Origin: Cytophagales bacterium | GTDB lineage: Bacteria; Bacteroidota; Bacteroidia; Cytophagales; Cyclobacteriaceae | NCBI GenBank assembly: GCA_017303795.1 | Contig: JAFLBR010000021.1 | Coordinates: forward strand, 1-64,000 | Length of the DNA stretch: 64,000 bases | Reading direction: 5' to 3' | In this document: piece after piece, positions 24,599 to 33,538 of the stretch | How positions within the stretch are numbered: the first letter of the stretch is position 1 | Layout: each line of letters begins with the position of its first letter | Made by a program: the position numbers and the translations under genes | Notes under the pieces: model-generated | Told to the model about the DNA's origin: nothing | Databases searched by the model: none | The model's input: the letters and a program-made list of their open reading frames with translations, nothing else

Positions 24599-26128
24599 CT
24601 ATTGATCGCTAAAGTCGGGGAAAGTTTTCTTTAGCTCCTTATTATCGTAATTGACAATGCCCGGCTTGCTGGCATCCAACTCCAGCACCACCAATTTCTG
24701 GTTATTCAAAATGGGCAGCAGCTTATCCCGATCCGGATCGAAATCCTTACTTCTGCGGGCACTCTTTAAAGCATATTTGCGCGCAAAATTGTCGGCCTCC
24801 AGTTGCAGCTGATTTCTGATTTCAACATTAATCTTCAGCTTCTCAATAATATCCGATTTCGATTTGCCAATTACTTCGGTAGCTTCCAGCGTGCCAAGGG
24901 TAAGCACCGATGTACCACCAATTGCCGATACTGCCTTATATGCTTGCGGATCGTTAGGCATGGCAACCGGAGCCAACCCCGTAGTGGCACCTAACGATGC
25001 ATTTAAGATTGACCGGTGTTTCTTCCCCTTCTTGGCCTGCTTGTAAGCCTTATTCAGTTTTTCGTGGTTCTCATCCAACTGATCAATTAATGTTTTGGAT
25101 TGACTTAAGGAGCTGCGGTACTTGGTGTACAGAAATTTGTCTTTTTCCTCCAGGTTCTCGGTGTCAACCACTTTTACCTTCACCGTTTTTTGAGCGCGGT
25201 TGTTCGATTTATCAATAGCAAAAAAGAGTAACTCTACCGTTTTGGTTTTTTCAGATTCATCTACAAAATAATAACCGGGCGACCAGGTGAACTCAGCCTG
25301 CACCGTGGTGTTTTGGATAAAAGCCTTATTGCTGATGCGCGGGTCGCTGCTGATAAAACCTACACTGTTAATATTATCATCGCCATTGGGGTCGGATACA
25401 TAAATTTTGAAATGAATGCGTTCATCTTCTTTAATACTCACAATCGAATCGCCCGGCACCAACAGTATTTCGGGTGGCAGATCTAATTGTGTCTGCGCAA
25501 TTTTTATTCTACCCCGCGTCTCAGCTTTTTCGGGTTGATCCTGAACTATAAACTCAATTACAACGGGTACAGTTTTTAAAGCGTTAAACTGGTTGCGCGA
25601 AGGCGACCACGTAAGCAGCCCTTGCGAACTGAACGTTGCACCTTCTGGTATTTGCGATTGTATTGACTTAAATACCAATGGATCGCCATCAGGATCGCTT
25701 ACATATTGATCGGGAATCTGATAATTATTTACCGATGATTGCTTCACATAAAAGATAGGCAAATCTTCAATTACCGGTGGACGGTTTTGATGATACAACG
25801 TAAAGGCAAGTTGCTTGCGTGCACGCTTACCATCTTTCCATTCGGCTTGTACAATTACAGTTACTTCTTTCTTTTTCTCTAACCGATCAACCAGATCAAA
25901 GCCTGGCTTCCAGTAAAAATTACCCAGCGTATCTAATTGAATGCCGTAACCATTGCCACCCTCCAGCGAATATTTTGGTTTTACAGCTTCCGGGGTTTCC
26001 ATTTTAAAGGCAAGTTCTGCGCCTTCAAATAAAGAATGCCATCCGGTTGAATCGGATACGGTAATATGTTGCGCATAACCGCCAATAGAAATCAGAAGTA
26101 AAAAAGTAGCTAACGCCCAAATCCTCAT
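24599..26128 (-). CDS. secreted Ig-like (He_PIG) domain protein with coiled coil
   Basis: 509 residues with a signal peptide ending IGGYAQ. Three Ig/cadherin-like segments: about 35-110, 115-215 with DPDGDPLVFKSI and GATFSSQGLLTWSP (He_PIG hallmark), and 220-330 with VSDPNGDDNINSVGF. Residues 335-380 form a Lys-rich coiled coil, followed by a short Gly-rich hydrophobic stretch (ASLGATTGLAPVAMPNDP). Likely a cell-surface or periplasmic structural protein. No enzymatic motif and no C-terminal sorting domain seen. Confidence 0.7.
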   Translation of the reverse strand: MRIWALATFLLLISIGGYAQHITVSDSTGWHSLFEGAELAFKMETPEAVKPKYSLEGGNGYGIQLDTLGNFYWKPGFDLVDRLEKKKEVTVIVQAEWKDGKRARKQLAFTLYHQNRPPVIEDLPIFYVKQSSVNNYQIPDQYVSDPDGDPLVFKSIQSQIPEGATFSSQGLLTWSPSRNQFNALKTVPVVIEFIVQDQPEKAETRGRIKIAQTQLDLPPEILLVPGDSIVSIKEDERIHFKIYVSDPNGDDNINSVGFISSDPRISNKAFIQNTTVQAEFTWSPGYYFVDESEKTKTVELLFFAIDKSNNRAQKTVKVKVVDTENLEEKDKFLYTKYRSSLSQSKTLIDQLDENHEKLNKAYKQAKKGKKHRSILNASLGATTGLAPVAMPNDPQAYKAVSAIGGTSVLTLGTLEATEVIGKSKSDIIEKLKINVEIRNQLQLEADNFARKYALKSARRSKDFDPDRDKLLPILNNQKLVVLELDASKPGIVNYDNKELKKTFPDFSDQ

Positions 26129-26222
26129 TTCAGCAAAGGTTTGTTAGATTTAGAGGCGCAAAGTTAACCCTTTAAACGGGCGGAGCCATAGCCATTGGTG
26201 GATTTTAGCTTCGCATAAGCGA

Positions 26223-26564
26223 ATGGAAAAGAAGAAAAAAGAAGTTTCGTTTTTTGAAGATGTCTGGGCCATTGTCATGCTGGTTCCGAAAGGGCGTGTT
26301 ACCAGTTATGGCGCTATTGCCCGCTACCTGGGCACGGGCATGAGTGCCCGCATGGTGGGCTGGGCTATGAATGCCGCGCATACCAACAAAAAAATTCCGG
26401 CACACCGCGTAGTTAACCGCAATGGCTTGTTAACAGGTAAACATCATTTCGAAACGCCATCAACCATGAAAACCCGACTGGAAAAAGAGGGTATCAAAGT
26501 AAAGAAAGACCAGGTGCAGGATTTTGAAAAGCGATTCTGGGATCCCGCGCTTGAACTATTGTAA
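26223..26564 (+). CDS. alkyltransferase-like (MGMT-fold) DNA-binding protein
   Basis: 113 residues. The MGMT DNA-binding domain is clear: VPKGRVTSYGAIARYLG recognition region, SARMVGWAMN helix, and IPAHRVVNRNG, where alkyltransferases have PCHRV. The reactive Cys is replaced by Ala (residue 60), so it cannot accept alkyl groups. Alkyltransferase-like proteins bind O6-alkylguanine and route it to nucleotide excision repair. Known ATLs usually carry Trp or Ala at that position, so this is a fit rather than a lesion. Divergent from the Ig-like gene. Confidence 0.9.
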   Translation: MEKKKKEVSFFEDVWAIVMLVPKGRVTSYGAIARYLGTGMSARMVGWAMNAAHTNKKIPAHRVVNRNGLLTGKHHFETPSTMKTRLEKEGIKVKKDQVQDFEKRFWDPALELL

Positions 26565-26691
26565 GACTGTTAATCCCAACATGGGAAGTTTCTAGACACC
26601 GACATTCTTAAATTTTATTGTTTAAGCTGTTTTCAGGCAAGGCAGGGTTTTGGCAAATGAGGTTATCATTCGACTAAAACACCTGATGAAT

Positions 26692-27000
26692 ATGAAAGCC
26701 TTAATAAAAATTTCCGCCCTGTTAGTGCTTATCGCGATAATAACTCCGGCACACAGCCAGAGCCTGGTTCATGTAATGCACACTCGTAATCAATATCAAT
26801 TTGTATTTAAAGTTTCTAAGGAGATGTTGGGTGCACATGTGGGCATTCAATCGGAAGCTGGTAACCAGATAAACTCACAACGGTTGATGAAACGTAAAAT
26901 GATTATTGATTTTACCGATCTACCCGTAGGGCATTATACCGTAGTGGTTGAGAAAGACGGAAAGGCAGAAAGTTTTGAGTATGTAAGAAACTGGCGATAG
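26692..27000 (+). CDS. small secreted protein, DUF3244-like
   Basis: 102 residues from ATG at 26692; the frame extends to a TTG at 26650, and an ATG at 26686 is also possible. The start chosen gives a signal peptide (MKALIKISALLVLIAIITPAHSQ). The mature part is a single beta-rich domain closing LPVGHYTVVVEKDGKAESFEYVR, which resembles the DUF3244 or T9SS sorting-type beta sandwich in its last strands. Followed by a good terminator. Confidence 0.65.
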   Translation: MKALIKISALLVLIAIITPAHSQSLVHVMHTRNQYQFVFKVSKEMLGAHVGIQSEAGNQINSQRLMKRKMIIDFTDLPVGHYTVVVEKDGKAESFEYVRNWR

Positions 27001-27026
27001 TATAAATCGTTGGTACTTTAATCTGG

Positions 27027-27049
27027 CCCCGCTATGGCGGGGTTATTTT
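27027..27049 (+). terminator. intrinsic terminator after the small secreted protein gene
   Basis: CCCCGC (27027-27032), 4-base loop, GCGGGG (27037-27042), then TTATTTTTT. A strong short G+C stem and a T-run. It overlaps the start of the convergent symporter gene's 3' end by a few bases. Confidence 0.85.
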
Positions 27050-28482
27050 TTAGATACCAGCCACAGGCCACCAAAAGTTATTAACCCATTTACCAGCAAT
27101 ACTTCAATTCCTATTTTATAACCATTAAACCAAACGGGTGCATTGCTGCTAATGATGTAACTAATAACAGGCGAGAGTACACAAACTACTGTAACGGCCA
27201 GCCCTTTTAGTTTGCGATCGGTAAACAATCCAAACGAAAACAATCCTAACAACGGCCCATACGTATAACCCGCTACGCTTAACACCGCATCAATTACCGA
27301 CTTTTCATTAACCTCTTTAAAGATGATGATGATAAGCAGAAACAATAAAGAGAAAGCAAGGTGTACAATAAATTTTTGTTTCTTTTTTACAGATTCAGGT
27401 TTGTCTTTAAAATTCAGAAAGTCGATACAGAATGAAGTAGTAAGACCAGCTAGCGCAGAATCGGCACTGGCATAAGAAGAGGCCGTTATGCCTAACAGAA
27501 AAAATATTCCAACCACCGGGCCTAACTCGGTAAATGCAAGTCGTGGAAAAATTTCATCGGGCTTTGCCGGAATGGTTAGATTAAACTGCTCACTGAAAAC
27601 AAGCAGCAAGCCACCCAGCACCAGAAAGAGTAAGGTTACAAATACGATGGTAAGACTAAACCAGAACATATTTTTTTGTGCATCACCCAACGTTTTGCAG
27701 GTAAGATTTTTCTGCATGATTTCCTGATCGAGCCCCGTCATGGCGATGGCAATAAACGCCCCACCGAAAAATTGTTTGGGAAAAAATAAGGTAGAGTTTA
27801 CATCATCAAAATGAAATACGCGTGCATACCCGGCTGCATCAATGCGTTCAAAAATTTCAATAAAGTTTAGTCCGAGTTTATTGGCAATAACAATTACGGT
27901 AATCACCAAAGCCGATACCAGAAACAGCGTTTGAAAAGTATCGGTCCATACAATGGTTTTTATGCCGCCTCTAAAGGTGTAAATCCAGATTAGAACAATA
28001 GTAATGGCTACGGTTACAAAAAACGGAACGCCCCATGCATCAAACAAAAAGTATTGCAACACCGAAGCTGCCAGAAACAAACGCAACGAGGAGCCAATGG
28101 TGCGCGAGATTAAAAAGAAAACCGCTCCGGTGCGGTAGGCCCATGTATCGAATCTTTGTTCCAGATACGAATAAATAGAAACAAGATTTAGTCGATAGTA
28201 CAAAGGCATTAGTATGCCGAGTATGGCCCAATAACCAAACAAGTAACCTATTACCACCTGAAAGTATGCAAAGCCGGTGTTTATTACGTTGCCCGGAACG
28301 GAGATAAATGTTACCCCCGATAACGATGCGCCAATCATACCAAAGGCAACCAGATACCAGGGCGATTGCCGGTTAGCGGTAAAAAACGTGTTGGTGTCGG
28401 CCCCGCGCGAAGTGAGAAATGAAATCCCGATCAGCACGCAGAAATAAATAGTTAATATAGAAACAACCAGTAGTGGATTCAT
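27043..28482 (-). CDS. sodium:solute symporter (SSS family)
   Basis: 479 residues from ATG at 28482. The open frame runs on to 28770, but that extension overlaps clpS and its promoter and has no membrane character. About 13 membrane helices. SSS family signatures: FFTANRQSPWYLVAFGMIGASLSGVTFISVPG near residues 30-60, GGIKTIVWTDTFQ, and GITASSYASADSALAGLTTSFCIDF. It would import a sugar, amino acid or carboxylate with Na+. Substrate not predictable. Confidence 0.92.
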   Translation of the reverse strand: MNPLLVVSILTIYFCVLIGISFLTSRGADTNTFFTANRQSPWYLVAFGMIGASLSGVTFISVPGNVINTGFAYFQVVIGYLFGYWAILGILMPLYYRLNLVSIYSYLEQRFDTWAYRTGAVFFLISRTIGSSLRLFLAASVLQYFLFDAWGVPFFVTVAITIVLIWIYTFRGGIKTIVWTDTFQTLFLVSALVITVIVIANKLGLNFIEIFERIDAAGYARVFHFDDVNSTLFFPKQFFGGAFIAIAMTGLDQEIMQKNLTCKTLGDAQKNMFWFSLTIVFVTLLFLVLGGLLLVFSEQFNLTIPAKPDEIFPRLAFTELGPVVGIFFLLGITASSYASADSALAGLTTSFCIDFLNFKDKPESVKKKQKFIVHLAFSLLFLLIIIIFKEVNEKSVIDAVLSVAGYTYGPLLGLFSFGLFTDRKLKGLAVTVVCVLSPVISYIISSNAPVWFNGYKIGIEVLLVNGLITFGGLWLVSKK

Positions 28483-28556
28483 GTTTTGAGTTAGCGCGGG
28501 TAAAGAAAGTAAAAAATGGCAGCATATACATGTGCCATTACACGGGCTAAATGTTT

Positions 28557-28564
28557 TACCTTTG
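28557..28564 (+). promoter_or_regulatory. TAnnTTTG box before clpS
   Basis: TACCTTTG matches the Bacteroidota -7 consensus exactly and sits 23 bases before the clpS ATG. No clear -33 TTG was found at the usual spacing. Confidence 0.5.
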
Positions 28565-28587
28565 CAAGGTCTGGAAATTTTCACAGC

Positions 28588-28869
28588 ATGAAGACCAAAC
28601 AACAGGAAGTTTACGAAACAGATGTACTGGAAGTAGTGGAAGACACCGATCTGAAAGATTTGGTTGTATTCAACGATGACTTCAACACGTTTGAGCATGT
28701 AATTGCTACGCTTATCCGTGTTTGCAAGCACACACCCGAACAAGCCGAGCAATGTACGTTGCTGATTCACTACAAAGGTAAATGTGCGGTGCGCAAAGGA
28801 GCTGAAGAAGTATTGAAGCCTATGTGCGAAGCCATTTGCGAAGTGGGGATTGATGCCCGCATACTTTAA
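28588..28869 (+). CDS. clpS: ATP-dependent Clp protease adaptor ClpS
   Basis: 93 residues from ATG at 28588; the longer frame from 28516 runs into the promoter region. Signature LVVFNDDFNTFEHVIATLIRVCKHT and the helix-rich rest match ClpS, which binds N-degron substrates and delivers them to ClpA/ClpC-P. The conserved N-D-D loop that contacts the N-terminal residue is present. Followed 12 bp later by recR. Confidence 0.93.
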   Translation: MKTKQQEVYETDVLEVVEDTDLKDLVVFNDDFNTFEHVIATLIRVCKHTPEQAEQCTLLIHYKGKCAVRKGAEEVLKPMCEAICEVGIDARIL

Positions 28870-28881
28870 CTTGCTTGAGGC

Positions 28882-29493
28882 GTGGAGTTTCCATCTAAAC
28901 TTATTGAAGACGCAGTAAACGAAGTTTCCAAACTGCCGGGCATTGGAAAAAAAACTGCCTTGCGATTGGTTTTACATTTGGTAAAAGAATCGGAACATAA
29001 AACGGCTGCCCTTGCCGATGCACTTAGCCGCATGCGACAGCAAATCCGGTTTTGCAAAACGTGTTTTAATATTTCCGATACTGAAGAGTGCAGCATTTGC
29101 CAGAGCCACCGCAGAGATAAATCGATGGTTTGTGTGGTAGAAGAAACCAACGATGTAATGGCGATTGAAAACACTGCGCAATACAATGGTGTGTATCATG
29201 TACTGGGTGGCGTAATCTCGCCTATGAATGGCGTGGGGCCATCAGATTTAAAAATTGATGCGCTGGTTGATCGCTTAACGCGAGCACAAGGCTCTGTTAA
29301 AGAAATCGTGTTGGCACTAAGCCCAACTATGGAAGGCGACACTACCGCGTTTTACCTGAACAAACGGTTGAAAGACTTTTCAATAAAAGTAACATCAATT
29401 GCGCGCGGGGTGCCTGTAGGTGGCGAGTTGGAATATACCGATGAGATTACATTGGGAAGAAGTATTAGCAGTCGCGTTCCGTTTCAGGTTTAA
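28882..29493 (+). CDS. recR: recombination mediator protein RecR
   Basis: 203 residues from a GTG at 28882, normal length for RecR. Helix-hairpin-helix LPGIGKKTALRLVLHLV, a C4 zinc finger (CKTCFNISDTEECSIC), and a Toprim domain with VCVVEETNDVMAIENT and the SPTMEGDTTAFYL region. It forms RecFOR/RecOR complexes that load RecA at gaps. Cotranscribed with clpS by position. Confidence 0.95.
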   Translation: MEFPSKLIEDAVNEVSKLPGIGKKTALRLVLHLVKESEHKTAALADALSRMRQQIRFCKTCFNISDTEECSICQSHRRDKSMVCVVEETNDVMAIENTAQYNGVYHVLGGVISPMNGVGPSDLKIDALVDRLTRAQGSVKEIVLALSPTMEGDTTAFYLNKRLKDFSIKVTSIARGVPVGGELEYTDEITLGRSISSRVPFQV

Positions 29494-29565
29494 TGAATGG
29501 TTGCTAACAAGTGTTTAGCAATCAACCAATCTGCATTTATCGTTTAACGCCTTCAGATTCTTTCT

Positions 29566-29573
29566 TACTTTTG
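29566..29573 (+). promoter_or_regulatory. TAnnTTTG box before the aminotransferase gene
   Basis: TACTTTTG fits the -7 consensus exactly and lies 19 bases before the ATG at 29593. No convincing -33 element seen. Confidence 0.5.
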
Positions 29574-29592
29574 GGCACATTTTCTATAAATC

Positions 29593-30789
29593 ATGAGCAA
29601 ACTTTCAAACCGTATTGAAGCCATTCAGGAATCGGCCACACTGGCCATGGCCGCCAAAGCCCGCGAATTTAAAAACCGCGGTATCGATGTTATAAATCTT
29701 AGTCTGGGTGAACCCGATTTTAAAACTCCCCAGCATATTTGCGATGCCGCCAAGAAAGCTATTGATGATGGAAAATACTTTTCGTATCCACCCGTAGCGG
29801 GTTATCAGGATTTACGCGAAGCACTCGCAGCAAAATATCAGAAAGAAAACAACGTGCCTTACAAGGCCGAGAATTTTGTGGTAAGCAACGGAGCCAAGCA
29901 ATCTATTGCCAACGTAATGCTGGCATTGTTAAATCCGGGCGATGAGGTGATTGTGTTTTCGCCTTACTGGGTAAGTTACGATGCGCTGGTGCGTTTGGCA
30001 GAGGCCACACCGGTAATTGTAAAAGGCACGCTCGAAAATGACTTTAAAGTTACGGCTGCTCAGGTGGAGGCTGCCATTACACCTAAAACAAAAGCACTCA
30101 TCTTCTCTTCACCGTGTAATCCAACTGGTTCTGTATTCAGCAAGAAAGAATTGGAAGCCATTGCGCAGGTGGTGTTGAAACACGAAGGATTGATGGTAAT
30201 TGCAGATGAAATTTACGAACACATCAACTTTACAGGCGACCAAACCAGTATGGCTTCTTTGCCCGGTATGTTCGATAGAACCATAACCGTAAATGGTTTT
30301 GCCAAAGGCTTTGCCATGACGGGCTGGCGCGTGGGTTACATTGCAGCACCAAAATGGGTAGTGGATGGTAGCAATAAAGTGCAAGGGCAAATTACTTCAG
30401 CAAACTGTTCTATTTCACAACGCGGGGCATTGGCTGCCGTTACCGGAGATCTTGGGCCAACAACCGAAATGGTGAAGGCGTATCACAAGCGCAGAGATAT
30501 TGTTTACAAGTTGCTGAAAGAAATTCCGGGGGTAAAAGCTAACTATCCGCAAGGCGCATTTTATTTCTTTCCGGATGTGAGTTCTTATTATGGCAAGAAA
30601 GATGGCGAGCGTGTAATTAAAGATGGCGATGATTTTTGTTTATACATGTTAGAGAAAGCGCATGTTTCGCTGGTGCCGGGTGGTGCCTTTGGCGAAGAAA
30701 AATGTGTACGACTTTCTTATGCCGCTTCTGAGAAAGAATTGATTGAAGCGATGCGCAGAGTAAAAGAAGCGCTGACAAATCTTAAGTAA
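29593..30789 (+). CDS. PLP-dependent aspartate-type aminotransferase
   Basis: 398 residues, fold type I class I aminotransferase. SLGEPDFKTPQHICDAAKKAI near the start, GAKQSIANVMLALL, SSPCNPTGSVF (substrate Asn), and the PLP Lys K238 in NGFAKGFAMTGWRVGY, with Arg near the C-terminus (CVRLSYA). The NPTG and WRVGY features and length fit the I-gamma aspartate aminotransferase group (AspB/AatA-like). Alternative amino-acid specificity is possible. Confidence 0.93.
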   Translation: MSKLSNRIEAIQESATLAMAAKAREFKNRGIDVINLSLGEPDFKTPQHICDAAKKAIDDGKYFSYPPVAGYQDLREALAAKYQKENNVPYKAENFVVSNGAKQSIANVMLALLNPGDEVIVFSPYWVSYDALVRLAEATPVIVKGTLENDFKVTAAQVEAAITPKTKALIFSSPCNPTGSVFSKKELEAIAQVVLKHEGLMVIADEIYEHINFTGDQTSMASLPGMFDRTITVNGFAKGFAMTGWRVGYIAAPKWVVDGSNKVQGQITSANCSISQRGALAAVTGDLGPTTEMVKAYHKRRDIVYKLLKEIPGVKANYPQGAFYFFPDVSSYYGKKDGERVIKDGDDFCLYMLEKAHVSLVPGGAFGEEKCVRLSYAASEKELIEAMRRVKEALTNLK

Positions 30790-30805
30790 TTAGTTTGATT
30801 CCAAC

Positions 30806-30843
30806 CGACATAACCATTTTGAATTCTTCGAATGGTTATGTCG
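30806..30843. repeat. 13-bp perfect inverted repeat
   Basis: CGACATAACCATT (30806-30818) and AATGGTTATGTCG (30831-30843) with a 12-base loop. It lies 16 bp after the aminotransferase stop. There is no T-run, so it may be a 3'-end stabilising hairpin or a processed terminator shared with the convergent small gene. Confidence 0.6.
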
Positions 30844-30903
30844 CGTATTGCCGTAAGGCGGGAAATATTTTAAGTCTTCCGTAGCGATTTCTGGTTTCGC
30901 GAC

Positions 30904-31014
30904 TCAATCAAACAAATAAGATTTGAGTAGATCCCAATTACGAAATAGCGCGAATGAAATAGCGATTGTTATAAGTATCGTTAAAACTTTTTTTCGCTTA
31001 GTTTCTCGATTCAT
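30904..31014 (-). CDS. candidate 36-residue single-span membrane microprotein
   Basis: ATG at 31014, TGA at 30904. Reads MNRETKRKKVLTILITIAI then SFALFRNWDLLKSYLFD: a basic N-terminus, one hydrophobic helix (about 9-24), short tail, the normal inside-positive layout. It begins 20 bp after the stop of the CarboxypepD_reg-like gene and may be its last cistron. Too short for confident calling. Confidence 0.4.
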   Translation of the reverse strand: MNRETKRKKVLTILITIAISFALFRNWDLLKSYLFD

Positions 31015-31034
31015 AATTTTGAACTTGCATTTAC

Positions 31035-32252
31035 TCAGAACTCATGATCCTTAAACTGCTTCTCTAACGGGCCGTGGCGTTCAAGGTCTTTTAAGATTTT
31101 ACGATCGAGCGGACTTTCTTTAATTACGTTGTAGTTATCCCAAAACTCTTTGTTGTAGGGCCGATCCTGATATTGCAATCCGTAGTTGCGCATCTTTTCG
31201 GTGGTAGCCACGCGCCTGATGGTGTTGGGAACAATATCATTTACCAAAAGGTATTGATTGAGTTCCGTTTCAAACTTTAGTTCTTTGGTGCGGATGTCGT
31301 ACCAGTTTATTTTAGAATCTACCGTAAGGAAATTGAGATAATACTTTCCCAAAAAAGGTTTAAACTCCATTACGCGCTTTAAGCCTACAAACCGGCTTTC
31401 CATGCCGCGCTTTTTAGTAAGTGCTTCTTCCTGTTTGCTCTCAAACTCTACCCGAATAATGGCATAGTTATCTTTCTCCACAAAAACCCGAAGCAGGTAA
31501 TCCTGATTATGACTTACAACATATACTTCATGCCCATTGTAAACTGTTTCTTTCTCTCGTTCCAGGCTTTTATAAAAAACTTCTTCCAACGGAAAGTGGC
31601 GGTAGCGCACACTGTTATGCAGCAATAAATCTTCCAACAAATTATCCTGATCGAAGTAAGAAGTAAACCGGCTTGCGTAACCTATACTTCTGCGTACTTC
31701 CTGTAAGGCAACGCGTTCGCGCAGTTTGTATTTGTTACGAGGTTCAGTGTAGTCTTCGTCATAAATTTTTACGGCTGCTTCCAGCAATGCAATGTAAGTG
31801 CCGCCCACTTTTTTGAGGTCGCGATAGAAACCTTCTATCAGGTAAGGTTGCATAGGGTAGTTTTGCTCAATCCGCGAAAGCGCAATCATCAGAATTTCGC
31901 CACCCGTTAACGAATCGGCTACTGTTACTTCGTTTAGTAAGTAGGTGGATTTTTCAACTTCAATTACCAACGGTTTAATTTCCAGTAAAGTCCACACGGG
32001 TGCCTCGTACGGTTTGTAACCGAGCATGGAAAGTGTAAACAAGTCGTTGCGCAGTTCGGCCGGAATGTGAAAGTCGAATTCGCCTTGCAGGTTGGTAATG
32101 GTACCTATGGCTTTGCCTTTAATACCCAGCGTGGCAAACGGCAGCGGTTCTTTGGTTTCTTTATCGATTATCCTTCCGGAAAGAGTAATTTTCTGGGCAA
32201 AGGCCGAGGGTGCCAGTGCCATTATGAATAACAATAAAAAAATATTCCTCAT
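31035..32252 (-). CDS. CarboxypepD_reg-like domain protein, outer-membrane associated
   Basis: 405 residues, signal peptide ending APSAFAQ. Residues 22-105 are a carboxypeptidase regulatory-like domain (GRIIDKETKEPLPFATLGIKGKAIGTITNLQGEFDF), the domain found at the N-terminus of SusC-like and other surface proteins. The rest is beta-rich and has the look of DUF5686-type proteins but lacks a clear barrel end. Probably periplasmic or surface. Function unknown. Confidence 0.75.
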   Translation of the reverse strand: MRNIFLLLFIMALAPSAFAQKITLSGRIIDKETKEPLPFATLGIKGKAIGTITNLQGEFDFHIPAELRNDLFTLSMLGYKPYEAPVWTLLEIKPLVIEVEKSTYLLNEVTVADSLTGGEILMIALSRIEQNYPMQPYLIEGFYRDLKKVGGTYIALLEAAVKIYDEDYTEPRNKYKLRERVALQEVRRSIGYASRFTSYFDQDNLLEDLLLHNSVRYRHFPLEEVFYKSLEREKETVYNGHEVYVVSHNQDYLLRVFVEKDNYAIIRVEFESKQEEALTKKRGMESRFVGLKRVMEFKPFLGKYYLNFLTVDSKINWYDIRTKELKFETELNQYLLVNDIVPNTIRRVATTEKMRNYGLQYQDRPYNKEFWDNYNVIKESPLDRKILKDLERHGPLEKQFKDHEF

Positions 32253-32416
32253 GTAAAGTAAACGCTAATTCAAACCTGTTTGGTGCACAGATGCCTTATT
32301 CATAAACTTAGGCTAAGGTAGGTAAACACCTCTAAAATTCAATTAATCGCTAATACATTACATTGGTCGGCTTTCCCTTCTAATTTTTACTTTTATAGAA
32401 CAATCTTTCCCTTTCC

Positions 32417-33538
32417 ATGAAATGGCTTGATGCAATACCTCGAATCTGGAAGCGCGCCTACTTGCTTATATGTTTGTGGTATGCCATCAATTTTACCATA
32501 AGCGCGGTGCTGGAGTGGAAATTTGTTAAACCCGAATTTTACGTGTTGTGGACCGCGCTTTTCCTTTTGGAAGCCTTGTGCGTTTTTATCCTGCTGATTT
32601 TTTTGTGGAGCCATTGGTTATTCCGGTTCTCGGCTATGGGGCAGATCATTGGCCATGTTTCAGGTATTCTGGTTTTCTTTTTTCTGATGGGTTCGCTTTC
32701 GTATTATTTCACAGATTATCTGGAGGGTTATGTGTACGTGGAACATTGGAAGGAATACATGATTGGTATGCTGAGTAGTTGGGATGCCCTACGTATTCAC
32801 GATCAATACATTATTACCGTGGGTGTGTATTATGTGATCCGGTATTTTCAAGGCTTGCAAAAACAAGAACAAGAGAAAAGCGAACTGGCCTTGCGCAATA
32901 AAGAGATGCAGATTTCACTTTTAAAGTCACAGATCAATCCGCACTTTTTATTTAATACACTTAATTCAATCAGCACATTAGTACACACCAGTAAAGAGCA
33001 AGCCCGCAAAGTAATTACGCAGTTGTCAGATATATTCCGTTACGCGTTAGATTCGCACAATGGCGAGATGGTGAAGTTAGTTCACGAAATTGAGTTTATC
33101 GATAATTATGTACGTATTCAGCAGGTACGCTTTGGCGATAGACTAAAGTTTGAAAAACATATTGATCCCTCTTGCTTGGGTACCTACCTTCCGCCTATGA
33201 TTTTACAGCCGCTGGTGGAGAACTCAGTTAAGTATGGTATTGCCCCTAAAGAAGAGGGTGGAACAATTTCACTAACCGTAAAACGTTCTGGCTCGGTAAT
33301 CTTCTTCGAGATAAAAGATGATGGCCTGGGATCGAAAGCTAAAAAAGTAATGGATGGCAGTTCCAGCGGAGTAGGTATGCTAAACACAGACTTACGTTTG
33401 CGTAGTTATTTTGGAGTACAATCGCACCTGCGTGTGCTGGCTACCGAGCATGGGTACTCGGTAAGTTTTTTTATTGAAGATAAAAACATTAAAAACCCAA
33501 TGGAGACTAAACCTGTACTTGAAAACCAATTAGTATGA
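32417..33538 (+). CDS. LytS-type sensor histidine kinase
   Basis: 373 residues. Four membrane helices (about 15-140), coiled coil with EQEKSELALRNKEMQIS, His box NPHFLFNTLNSIS near residue 175, N box MILQPLVENSVKYG, and G box SGVGMLNTDLRLRS. A GHKL ATPase domain is complete. Its stop overlaps the regulator's ATG (ATGA), so the pair is coupled. Second such pair in the window. Confidence 0.92.
   Translation: MKWLDAIPRIWKRAYLLICLWYAINFTISAVLEWKFVKPEFYVLWTALFLLEALCVFILLIFLWSHWLFRFSAMGQIIGHVSGILVFFFLMGSLSYYFTDYLEGYVYVEHWKEYMIGMLSSWDALRIHDQYIITVGVYYVIRYFQGLQKQEQEKSELALRNKEMQISLLKSQINPHFLFNTLNSISTLVHTSKEQARKVITQLSDIFRYALDSHNGEMVKLVHEIEFIDNYVRIQQVRFGDRLKFEKHIDPSCLGTYLPPMILQPLVENSVKYGIAPKEEGGTISLTVKRSGSVIFFEIKDDGLGSKAKKVMDGSSSGVGMLNTDLRLRSYFGVQSHLRVLATEHGYSVSFFIEDKNIKNPMETKPVLENQLV

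Noticed and set aside
28483-28770. 96-residue N-terminal extension of the symporter gene
   Set aside because: It overlaps the clpS coding region and promoter on the other strand and lacks the membrane pattern expected at a symporter start.
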